Positions 6,726 through 13,467 of a DNA stretch of 14,807 nucleotides are shown in pieces. The DNA lies in assembly GCA_009691925.1 (NCBI GenBank), contig SIAG01000054.1, positions 1 through 14,807 of the forward strand, written 5' to 3'. Each line of letters opens with the position of its first letter. Positions within the stretch are counted from its first letter, which is position 1. A program made the translations under genes and the position numbers. Under the pieces are notes generated by a model. The model worked only from the letters and a program-made list of their open reading frames with translations, was not told where the DNA came from and searched no databases. Source of the stretch: Planctomycetaceae bacterium. Lineage in GTDB: Bacteria; Planctomycetota; Planctomycetia; Pirellulales; UBA1268.

Positions 6726-8290
6726 GACTTCCTCGACCAGCCGGTGCCATCGGGGCGATCCTCGAGGACAACGCCGGCGGCGGTGAGCTTCGTGCGGACG
6801 AGATCCGCCGTGGCAAAATCCTTCGCCTTCCGGGCATTGGCACGAATCTCGATGACGAGCTCCATCAGCTTGCCGACGAGGTCATCGTCGCCGCCGGAGG
6901 TTTTCGCCTTGGGCTCGACCAGGAACAGGCCGAGCACCCCCGTCAGCTCGCGAAACACCTCCATCATCGCCCGCAGGCTCGCCTCATCGGCCGGGGTGGA
7001 TTGCTTCTCGATCCCCTGGGTGTCGATGAACTTGTTCACCTGACGCACGAGATCGAAGAGCGTCGCCATCGCGATCGCCGTGTTGAAGTCGTCGTCCATC
7101 GCCTCAAGGAACTTCCGCCGCAGCGCCGTCACGTCCGGCCCGGCGGCCGCCACGGCCGCGTCACCGGCGGGCCGGTTGCGCGCCAGGAGCGTGTAGAAGG
7201 AGGTGCCGGTGAGACGCTCGAAGCGCTGGAAGAGACGCTCGAAGGCCTCCATGGCGCGGGCGCTCTCGCCGAGCGGCTCCTCACCGAAGGCGATCGGACT
7301 GCGGTAGTGGGTGGAGAGAAGGAGGAAGCGGATCGCCTCGGGGCGGTGGCGGGCGAGGAGATTCTTGAAGGGCTCGGCGCCGGTTGACTTGCTGATCTTC
7401 GTGGCCGTTTGGCTGGCCACATCCTCGCCGCCTTCGCTCCCGCGCGGTCGCCCCCCCACCTTGCCGGCAGCGCCGGAGGCCTGCATCAGTCCATTGTGCA
7501 TCCAGTAGGTGGCCATCGGCTTGTCGTGGAGCGATTCACTCTGCGCGATCTCGTTTTCGTGGTGAGGGAAGATGAGGTCGAGACCGCCACCGTGAATGTC
7601 GAAGTGTTCGCCGAGGATCGCCCGCGACATCGCCGAGCACTCGATGTGCCAGCCGGGCCGGCCCGGACCCCAGGGGCTCTCCCAGGAGGGCTCCCCCGCC
7701 TTGGCCTTCTTCCAGAGGGCAAAGTCGGCAGCCGATCGCTTCCGTTCGGCGGTCGAGCCTCCCTCCCCCTGCATGGCGTCGACCGAGCGATTGGTGAGCT
7801 TGCCGTAATCGGCGTCGCGGGTGACGTCGAAGTAGACGTCGCCGTCGGAGGCATAGGCACAGTCCTTCGCGATCAGTCCCTCGATGAAGGTGATGATCGT
7901 GCCGATGTGCTCGGTCGCCTTCGGCATCTGGTCGATCGTCGTCACGCCGAGAGCAGCGAGGTTGTCGAGGTAGTCGCGGGTCATCTCCTCGGCGAGTTTG
8001 GCCATCGTGGTGCCGCGGGCGGCGCTCTCGACGATGATCTTGTCGTCGACGTCGGTGACGTTCACGACCCACGTCACCTTCCAGCCGGAGTAGACGAGGT
8101 AACGCTTGACGGTGTCGAAGATCACCGGGCCGACCATGTGGCCGATGTGGCTCGGCTTGTAGACGGTGGGCCCACAGAGATACATCCCCACTTCGCCGGG
8201 GCGCACCGTCTCAAGCGGTTGCTTCTTCCGTGAGAGCGTGCTGTAAACCTCGATCTTCGGCAGGGCCTTCGTCGCCTCGGTCGTCGCCAT
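6722..8290 (-). CDS. cysS: Cysteine--tRNA ligase
   Basis: A 522-residue class I aminoacyl-tRNA synthetase that charges tRNA-Cys with cysteine. It has the HIGH motif at 48-51 and a KMSKS loop in the form KISKS at 298-302. The zinc ligands match E. coli CysRS: C39 (LCGPTVY), C218 (WHIECSAMS), H243 and E247 (FPHHENE). The protein is longer than the roughly 460 residues usual for bacteria. Much of the excess is a Gly/Ser-rich insert of about 25 residues (271-296) just before KISKS. The ATG at 8290 has a GAAGGA motif about 8 nt upstream. It lies 67 nt downstream of ispF and overlaps the PfkB kinase gene by 4 nt. The insert does not disturb the motifs, so the enzyme should be active. Confidence 0.97.
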   Translation of the reverse strand: MATTEATKALPKIEVYSTLSRKKQPLETVRPGEVGMYLCGPTVYKPSHIGHMVGPVIFDTVKRYLVYSGWKVTWVVNVTDVDDKIIVESAARGTTMAKLAEEMTRDYLDNLAALGVTTIDQMPKATEHIGTIITFIEGLIAKDCAYASDGDVYFDVTRDADYGKLTNRSVDAMQGEGGSTAERKRSAADFALWKKAKAGEPSWESPWGPGRPGWHIECSAMSRAILGEHFDIHGGGLDLIFPHHENEIAQSESLHDKPMATYWMHNGLMQASGAAGKVGGRPRGSEGGEDVASQTATKISKSTGAEPFKNLLARHRPEAIRFLLLSTHYRSPIAFGEEPLGESARAMEAFERLFQRFERLTGTSFYTLLARNRPAGDAAVAAAGPDVTALRRKFLEAMDDDFNTAIAMATLFDLVRQVNKFIDTQGIEKQSTPADEASLRAMMEVFRELTGVLGLFLVEPKAKTSGGDDDLVGKLMELVIEIRANARKAKDFATADLVRTKLTAAGVVLEDRPDGTGWSRKS

Positions 8291-8334
8291 GGACTGTCCT
8301 TCGTTTCCTGGTCACTTGCTGGTCTTCAGCGCGG

Positions 8335-8352
8335 CCGGCCGTCCTCGGCCGG
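8335..8352 (-). terminator. GC-rich hairpin just after ispF
   Basis: CCGGCCG (8335-8341), a TCCT loop, and CGGCCGG (8346-8352) form a perfect 7-bp stem in the 67-nt gap between the ispF stop and the cysS start. An alternative stem pairs 8339-8344 with 8351-8356. There is no T-tract, so it may attenuate, process or stabilise the ispF-cysS transcript rather than end it. Confidence 0.35.
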
Positions 8353-8357
8353 ACGGT

Positions 8358-8834
8358 TCAATCGCGCTCGATCAACACCACACACTCCGCGCCGATCGCG
8401 AGCTCCTCGCCAATCGGCCCCACCTTCTCACCCGTCTTCGCCTTGAGCCACACCCGGTCAACGTCGATCCCGAGGATCGCGGCGACGCGGCTGCAGATCA
8501 CGGCGCGGTGCGGAAGGATTTTGGGGCGCTGGGCGAAGATCACGCAATCCAGATTCACAATCCGCCACCCCGCCTCGGCCACCCGGTCGCAGGCGACGCG
8601 GAGCATCCCGGCCGAATCCCGCCCCCGGTTGGCCGGATCAGTGTCGGGGAAGAGCTCGCCGATGTCGCCGAGGGCTGCCGCCCCGAGGAGGGAATCGGTA
8701 ATGGCGTGGAGGAGAACGTCGGCATCGCTGTGGCCGAGGGCCTTCCGGTCGTGCGGGATCGCGATCCCACCGAGCACGAGCGCCGTACCCGGCCCGAGGC
8801 GGTGGGTGTCGTGGCCGAGGCCGACGCGGATCAT
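8358..8834 (-). CDS. ispF: 2-C-methyl-D-erythritol 2,4-cyclodiphosphate synthase
   Basis: A 158-residue protein, the normal length for IspF. The enzyme converts 4-diphosphocytidyl-methylerythritol 2-phosphate into the cyclic diphosphate and CMP in the MEP route to isoprenoids, working as a trimer in the cytoplasm. The visible metal ligands are D9 and H11 (GHDTHRL) and H43 (LLHAITDS). GHSDADV (34-40), LGDIGELFPDTD (55-66) and the TGEKVG active-site segment (134-139) are conserved. The reading frame continues far upstream in antisense to the ABC gene, but IspF homology starts at the ATG at 8834, which has a GGAGG motif 8 nt upstream. It is transcribed divergently from the ABC exporter and lies upstream of cysS, probably in the same transcript. 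Confidence 0.96.
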   Translation of the reverse strand: MIRVGLGHDTHRLGPGTALVLGGIAIPHDRKALGHSDADVLLHAITDSLLGAAALGDIGELFPDTDPANRGRDSAGMLRVACDRVAEAGWRIVNLDCVIFAQRPKILPHRAVICSRVAAILGIDVDRVWLKAKTGEKVGPIGEELAIGAECVVLIERD

Positions 8835-8867
8835 GGGGGGCCCTCCGGGTAAGTGGACGTTTTCCCC

Positions 8868-8873
8868 TATACT
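8868..8873 (+). promoter_or_regulatory. -10-like element 6 nt before the ABC ATPase start
   Basis: TATACT ends 6 nt before the ATG at 8880, so transcription would begin at or next to the A of the start codon. No Shine-Dalgarno precedes that ATG. The other strand reads AGTATAGG here, a possible -10 for ispF. No good -35 match was found. Confidence 0.45.
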
Positions 8874-8879
8874 CCCGCC

Positions 8880-9941
8880 ATGCACAACTCCAGTCAGCCC
8901 AGGACAAACGCCTCGAGCGCGACGGGTGAGCCTGTCATCGAGGTCCGGGGGCTTGCCAAGGAGTACCGGGTCTTCGACAAGCCGGAAGGGCTGCTGGCGA
9001 GCGTCACGGGGCTCTTCAACCGGAAAAGCCGCGTCGTCGAGGCCCTCCGGGGGGTCAACCTGCAGGTTGAGAAGGGGGAGTTCGTCGCCATGCTCGGCCC
9101 CAACGGCGCCGGCAAGACGACCTTTCTCAAGCTCCTTTCGGGGATCATCACCCCGACCCGCGGCGCGGCCACCGTTCTCGGCAGCGTCCCCTGGGAGCGG
9201 ACCGACGACTTCCGCCGCCGCTTCGCGTTGGTCATGGGGCAGCGCAACCAGCTGTGGTGGGATCTCCCCGCCGCCGAGAGCTTCCGGCTCCACAAGGAGA
9301 TCTACCGGATCGACACGCCGCGGTTCGAGCGGACGCGCGACGAGCTTGTCGATCTCCTCGACGTCCGCAAGCTCCTCCTCCGGCCGGTCCGCGACCTCTC
9401 CCTTGGGGAGCGGATGAAGCTCGAGCTCGTGGCCGCCCTCCTCCACGAACCGGAGGTCCTGTTCCTCGACGAGCCGACGATCGGCCTCGACGTTGTCGCC
9501 CAGCACTCCCTCCACCGGTTCCTCGCCCACGTCCAAGCCGAGCGGCAGATGACGGTGATCCTCACCACCCACTACATGAAAGACGTGGCGGCGCTGTGCA
9601 AGCGGCTCGTCGTCGTCACCGAGGGGAGCATCCTCTACGACGGGTCGCTGGAGCAGATCGTCGACCGCTTCACCTCCCACAAGATCGTCACCCTCGATCT
9701 CGACGCCCCCCCCGATCCGGCCGCCATCGACCGCCTCGGCTTCCCCTGCGAGATCCGCGGGCCGCAGGTGATCCTCCGGATCGACCGGACGCGGATCGCT
9801 GATGTCCTCCCCGGGATCCTCCGCGGGCAGGGGGTCCGCGACGTGTCGGTGGAGGATGTGCCACTCGAGGAGATCGTCGCCGAGATGTTCCGCTCGGGGA
9901 GCACCGCCGGCACCGACGGCGCGACGGGGGCCCCGCGATGA
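8880..9941 (+). CDS. ABC-2 type exporter ATP-binding protein
   Basis: A 353-residue ATPase. Walker A is GPNGAGKT (73-80), the Q-loop region MGQRNQLWW spans 119-127, the signature LSLGE is at 173-177, Walker B VLFLDE is at 193-198 and the switch His is H231. The insert GLLASVTGLFNRKSR before the first strand pair and the Q-loop sequence are typical of the uncharacterised transporter group COG4586, which pairs with COG4587 and COG3694 permeases. The C-terminal region (about 265-335) resembles the regulatory domain of NatA/DrrA-like ATPases. It powers the two permeases encoded downstream, and the substrate is unknown. I prefer ATG 8880 to a GTG at 8853, since conserved sequence begins near residue 18 and a -10-like box covers the 8853 version. 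The stop overlaps the next start (ATGA). Confidence 0.94.
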   Translation: MHNSSQPRTNASSATGEPVIEVRGLAKEYRVFDKPEGLLASVTGLFNRKSRVVEALRGVNLQVEKGEFVAMLGPNGAGKTTFLKLLSGIITPTRGAATVLGSVPWERTDDFRRRFALVMGQRNQLWWDLPAAESFRLHKEIYRIDTPRFERTRDELVDLLDVRKLLLRPVRDLSLGERMKLELVAALLHEPEVLFLDEPTIGLDVVAQHSLHRFLAHVQAERQMTVILTTHYMKDVAALCKRLVVVTEGSILYDGSLEQIVDRFTSHKIVTLDLDAPPDPAAIDRLGFPCEIRGPQVILRIDRTRIADVLPGILRGQGVRDVSVEDVPLEEIVAEMFRSGSTAGTDGATGAPR

Positions 9942-10825
9942 CTTCAGCCGCGAGCGATCCCGCGCCATCGGGCTTCCTCGCCCGCCGCCGCCTGGGCCTG
10001 CGGGTGTGGTGGACGATGCTCGTCATCTGCCTCGAGGAGCGGCTTGTCTACCGCGGCGACTTCGTCCTCGGCACGCTCATGCGTTTCCTCCCGATCGTCA
10101 CGCAGGTCTTCCTCTGGACGGCCGTCTTCGGCGCCACGAGCTCGGGATCGATCGCCGGCTACTCTCGCAACGACATCGTCGCCTACTACCTCCTCACGAT
10201 GGTCTCGCGCGCCTTCTCCAGCATGCCGGGCCTGGCCAGTGGCATCGCGCGCAGCATCCGCGACGGGTCGATCAAGAAATATCTCGTCCAGCCTGTCGAC
10301 TACGTCGGCTACCTCCTCGCTGCGCGGATCGCCCACAAGCTCGTCTACTACGCCGTGGCGACCCTCCCCTTCGCCGGCGTGTTCCTCTTCTGCCGCGACT
10401 ACTTCCCGCCGATCCCCGACTGGACGACACTTGGGGCCTTCACGCTCTCGCTCGTGCTCTCCTTCCTCCTCGGATTCTTCATGGAGGCGACGCTGGGGAT
10501 GCTCGGATTTTGGTTCCTCGAGGTCTCGAGCATCGTCTTCGCCTACATGCTCGTGCAGTACATGCTCTCCGGCCACATGTTCCCTCTCGACATGCTCCGC
10601 GACATCCCCACCGGTGTCGCCGGGGTGAGCGTGGCGGATGTCGTCCGCTTCCTCCCCTTTGAATACACCGCCTACTTCCCGGCGGCGGTGTGGCTGGGGA
10701 AGGTGCAGGGGGCGGAGCTCGTCCGGTCGCTGGTGGTGGAAGCGGCCTGGGTGGGAGTGATGATCGTCGCCTGTCGGATCGCTTGGTGGCGCGGCACGCG
10801 GCGCTACAGTGCTTTTGGTGGGTAA
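9938..10825 (+). CDS. ABC-2 family transporter permease (first)
   Basis: A 295-residue inner-membrane protein with about six hydrophobic segments, near 45-65, 78-92, 130-151, 164-186, 190-212 and 268-286. A short cytoplasmic element, IRDGSIKKYLVQPVD (107-121), is also present in modified form in the next gene and is characteristic of the ABC2_membrane_6 type (COG4587/COG3694). It forms half of the transmembrane channel driven by the upstream ATPase. The ATG at 9938 overlaps the ATPase stop by 4 nt. The TAA stop is followed at once by the ribosome binding site of the second permease. The transported compound cannot be predicted from the sequence. Confidence 0.9.
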   Translation: MTSAASDPAPSGFLARRRLGLRVWWTMLVICLEERLVYRGDFVLGTLMRFLPIVTQVFLWTAVFGATSSGSIAGYSRNDIVAYYLLTMVSRAFSSMPGLASGIARSIRDGSIKKYLVQPVDYVGYLLAARIAHKLVYYAVATLPFAGVFLFCRDYFPPIPDWTTLGAFTLSLVLSFLLGFFMEATLGMLGFWFLEVSSIVFAYMLVQYMLSGHMFPLDMLRDIPTGVAGVSVADVVRFLPFEYTAYFPAAVWLGKVQGAELVRSLVVEAAWVGVMIVACRIAWWRGTRRYSAFGG

Positions 10826-10837
10826 AGGAGCGACTCG

Positions 10838-11656
10838 ATGACCCGCTACGTCTCGATCTTGCTCACCTTCGCGCGGGCTTGTCTGGTCCGCGACATGACA
10901 TTCCGGGCGAACTTCGTCCTCGAGTGCGTCACGAGCCTCGGCTGGATGGCGATGAATCTCGCCTTTTATCTCCTCGTCTTCACCTTCACCCCCGAGATCG
11001 GCCTGGGGACGGGTTGGACGAAGGCGCCGTTCTTCGCCTTCGTGGCCACCGGAATGATTATCAACTCGATCGTCCAGGCCCTTTTCATGCCGAGCGCCGA
11101 GGAGCTCACCGAGATGGTCCGCACCGGCGGGCTCGACGGGATCCTCGTCCAGCCGCTCGATGCGCAATTCCTCGTCTCGATGCACCGGATCGACTTCTCG
11201 GCCTTCGCCAATGGCCTCGTCGGCGTCGGGCTCCTTGCCTGGGCGATCCCCCGCCTCCCGCAGCCGCCGCATCCTGTGGCGATCCTTCTCTATCCACTCC
11301 TCGTGGTCTGCGGCGTGGCGATCCTCTACAGCCTCGTGATCATGCTCGCCGCCGCCACGATCCATCTGGGGCGCAATCAGAGCCTCTACGATTTCTGGTT
11401 CTATCTGACGAACTTCTCCCGCTATCCCGCCGAGATCTACTCCGGCCCCTGGGGCGGACCGCTGCGCGCCCTGTGCACGTTTGTGATCCCGATTCTTCTC
11501 GTCGTCAACGTCCCAGCGCGGGTCATCGCCCAGCCGCTGACGGGGCAGGCGGGGATGATGGTGGCCGGGACGGTGTTTGCCGCCGCAGCGGCGCTGGTGA
11601 TATCGCGGTGGGTGTTTCAGTCGGCGCTTTCGAAATACCGCAGCGCCTCAAGCTGA
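10838..11656 (+). CDS. ABC-2 family transporter permease (second)
   Basis: A 272-residue inner-membrane protein with about six hydrophobic segments. It has the same early layout as the first permease, including VRTGGLDGILVQPLD (94-108), so the two are distant paralogues that probably form a heterodimer. The ATG at 10838 has AGGAG 7 nt upstream (10826-10830), placed just after the first permease stop. It ends the three-gene exporter unit. The YeiH-type gene starts only 40 nt later and may be co-transcribed. An exporter of lipid, glycan or small molecule is possible, and nothing here decides between them. Confidence 0.9.
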   Translation: MTRYVSILLTFARACLVRDMTFRANFVLECVTSLGWMAMNLAFYLLVFTFTPEIGLGTGWTKAPFFAFVATGMIINSIVQALFMPSAEELTEMVRTGGLDGILVQPLDAQFLVSMHRIDFSAFANGLVGVGLLAWAIPRLPQPPHPVAILLYPLLVVCGVAILYSLVIMLAAATIHLGRNQSLYDFWFYLTNFSRYPAEIYSGPWGGPLRALCTFVIPILLVVNVPARVIAQPLTGQAGMMVAGTVFAAAAALVISRWVFQSALSKYRSASS

Positions 11657-11696
11657 CACCTTGCGGATGCGAGGCTAATGACACGAAGGAGACCTC

Positions 11697-13127
11697 ATGG
11701 CAACTGATCCCGGTGCCGACCTCCCCCGTCGCGGGTTCCACGAAGACTTCGCCGCGATCCTCATCGGCGTGGCGTTGGTGGTGCTGGCGCTGGCCATTGG
11801 CTGGAGCGGGCGACCAACGGAGGATGCGGGCAGCCGCAAGGCCTTCCCGAAGGGCTGGCCCAATCGGCTTTCTGCGACGATCGACAAGCCACAAACCTGG
11901 AGCGATGCGCCACTGCAAGCCCTCGTCGTCGTCGACAAGAAAGACAAGACGAAGGTCAAGCCGGTCTCGATCCCGATCCTCCTCGGGATGACGTGGGTCG
12001 TCGGCATCCTCGCCGCCGGCACGCTTTTGCGGGGCCGGTCGCTCGCCGCCGTCCTCCCCGGGGCATGCTTCCTCGCGCTCCTCGGTGGCCTGGCCTATCT
12101 GATGGCCGCACAGAAGGTGATTAACTACTACAACCTCGAATATCCCCTCTGGGCGCTCCTCGTCGGCCTCGTCATCGGCAATACCGTTGGCGCGCCAAAG
12201 TGGCTCGAGCCGGCACTCCAGGGGGAGTTTCTCATCAAGACCGGGCTGGTGGTGTTTGGCGCGGAGGTCCTCTTTAGCCGGCTCCTCGAGCTCGGCCTGC
12301 CGGGGCTGCTGACGAGCTGGGTGGTGACGCCGATTGTCCTGGTGGTCACCTATCTGTTCGGGGTCCACTGGTTGAAGATCCCCTCAAAAAGCCTCTGCAT
12401 GGTGATCGCCGCCGACATGTCGGTGTGCGGGGTATCGGCGGCGATCGCCACCGGCGCCGCCTGCAAGGCGAAGAAGGAGGAGCTGTCGCTGGCGATCGGG
12501 CTCTCGCTGCTGTTCACCGTGGCGATGATGGTCGTGATGCCGCCGTTCATCCAGTGGGCGGAGATCGATCCGATCGTCGGGGGCGCTTGGCTCGGTGGCA
12601 CGATCGATGCCACCGGGGCCGTCGTCGCCGCCGGCGAGATGCTCGGGAAGAATCTCGACGACAAGCGCCCGGCCGAAGTGGCGGCCACGGTGAAGATGAT
12701 CCAGAACTCGATGATCGGGATCATCGCCTTCGCGGTCGCCGTCTACTGGGCCGGCTGGGTCGATCGCGATGTGGCCGGCCCGAAGACGTCGCTGGCGGCC
12801 GAGGCCTGGCGCCGATTTCCAAAGTTCATCCTCGGCTTCATCGGTACGTCGATTGTCTGCTCCTGGCTGTTCACGATGTCGCCCGAGCTCGCGCTCCTCG
12901 TCGACGGCGCGATCAACGGATTCACGTCGCGGCTGCGCGGCTGGCTGTTCTGTGTGGGCTTTATCTGCATGGGGCTGCAGACGATCTTCCGCGAGCTTGC
13001 CCCAACGCTCGCCAGCGGCCGGCCGCTGATCCTCTATTGTGGAGGCCAGGTGCTGAATCTCGTCCTCTCCCTGGCGATGGCGAGCCTGACGTTCGGCTGG
13101 CTCTTCCGGCAGGGGGTGACGCCGTGA
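11697..13127 (+). CDS. YeiH-type putative sulfate/anion exporter with N-terminal extension
   Basis: A 476-residue polytopic membrane protein of the conserved hypothetical 698 family (PF03601), named putative sulfate exporters. From about residue 135 it follows the family: YPLWALLVGLVIGN, then LIKTGLVVFGAEVLF, CGVSAAIATGAACKAK, GGTIDATGAVVAAG and VKMIQNSMIG. The first 130 residues are extra compared with the roughly 340-residue E. coli YeiH. They hold one hydrophobic helix (18-36), a polar stretch with many Lys and Asp (37-90) and two more helices. AAGGAG lies 5 nt before the ATG at 11697. The stop overlaps the next small gene (GTGA). The transported substrate is not proven for the family, and taurine-derived sulfite or sulfate export is the usual proposal. 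Confidence 0.88.
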   Translation: MATDPGADLPRRGFHEDFAAILIGVALVVLALAIGWSGRPTEDAGSRKAFPKGWPNRLSATIDKPQTWSDAPLQALVVVDKKDKTKVKPVSIPILLGMTWVVGILAAGTLLRGRSLAAVLPGACFLALLGGLAYLMAAQKVINYYNLEYPLWALLVGLVIGNTVGAPKWLEPALQGEFLIKTGLVVFGAEVLFSRLLELGLPGLLTSWVVTPIVLVVTYLFGVHWLKIPSKSLCMVIAADMSVCGVSAAIATGAACKAKKEELSLAIGLSLLFTVAMMVVMPPFIQWAEIDPIVGGAWLGGTIDATGAVVAAGEMLGKNLDDKRPAEVAATVKMIQNSMIGIIAFAVAVYWAGWVDRDVAGPKTSLAAEAWRRFPKFILGFIGTSIVCSWLFTMSPELALLVDGAINGFTSRLRGWLFCVGFICMGLQTIFRELAPTLASGRPLILYCGGQVLNLVLSLAMASLTFGWLFRQGVTP

Positions 13128-13402
13128 CACGTCCTGCCAGGATCACGCCGTCGCTCAGGATCACGCCGTCGCTCAGGATCACGCCCGGGCTGCGGCTGGC
13201 CTTCGCCGTGGCGATTCTCGCGGCCGTCTGGCTCGTCGTTCTTCCGTCAATCGGCCGGCTCCCCGCCGTCGAGCGGCATGTGCGGCTGATGGAGTCGCGC
13301 GACGTCAATCCCGCGGCGATGGTCTACACGGAGCTCGAGCATCTGCCGCTCCGCCCGGCCTGGATCGAGCGCCACCTCGTTCTCTGGCCGACGGGAAACT
13401 AG
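13124..13402 (+). CDS. Small single-pass membrane protein, unknown function
   Basis: A 92-residue protein starting at a GTG that overlaps the YeiH-type stop (GTGA), preceded by an AGGGGGTGA ribosome binding site. The N-terminal part (residues 6-23) is three copies of a six-residue unit, RITPSL, RITPSL and RITPGL. A hydrophobic helix follows (about 26-43, LAFAVAILAAVWLVVLPS), then a polar tail of about 45 residues reading VNPAAMVYTELEHLPLRP and ending in WPTGN. I do not recognise the family. Tight coupling suggests an accessory subunit of the YeiH-type transporter, but that is inference from position. The basic N-terminal repeats should face the cytoplasm and the tail the outside, by the positive-inside rule. 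Confidence 0.65.
   Translation: MTRPARITPSLRITPSLRITPGLRLAFAVAILAAVWLVVLPSIGRLPAVERHVRLMESRDVNPAAMVYTELEHLPLRPAWIERHLVLWPTGN
13139..13192 (+). repeat. Three 18-bp tandem repeats at the start of the small membrane protein
   Basis: Units 13139-13156 and 13157-13174 are identical (AGGATCACGCCGTCGCTC). Unit 13175-13192 differs in four bases. The unit length keeps the frame and encodes RITPSL or RITPGL. Gain or loss of a copy would lengthen or shorten the N-terminus without a frameshift. Confidence 0.88.
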
Positions 13403-13416
13403 ACTCTCGTGGTCCC

Positions 13417-13449
13417 GGGGGGAGCCATGGCCTGTCGGCCGGTCCCCCC
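13417..13449 (+). terminator. GC-rich hairpin before the TIM-barrel gene
   Basis: GGGGGGA (13417-13423) pairs with TCCCCCC (13443-13449). An inner GGCC stem (13429-13432 with 13437-13440) closes a TGTC loop. It fills the 65-nt gap after the small membrane protein gene and may separate it from the next unit. No T-run follows, so intrinsic termination is uncertain. Confidence 0.4.
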
Positions 13450-13467
13450 CGCCAGCTTGGAGTCTTC

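Noticed and set aside
8835..9968. Long minus-strand open frame extending IspF upstream through the whole ABC ATPase gene
   Set aside because: IspF homology and a ribosome binding site place its start at 8834. The rest is the antisense shadow of a gene with all ATPase motifs.
9944..11365. 473-codon minus-strand open frame opposite the two permease genes
   Set aside because: Its Asp/Glu/Arg/His-rich translation is the usual antisense of GC-rich membrane-protein codons, with no domain pattern. The plus-strand permeases are convincing.
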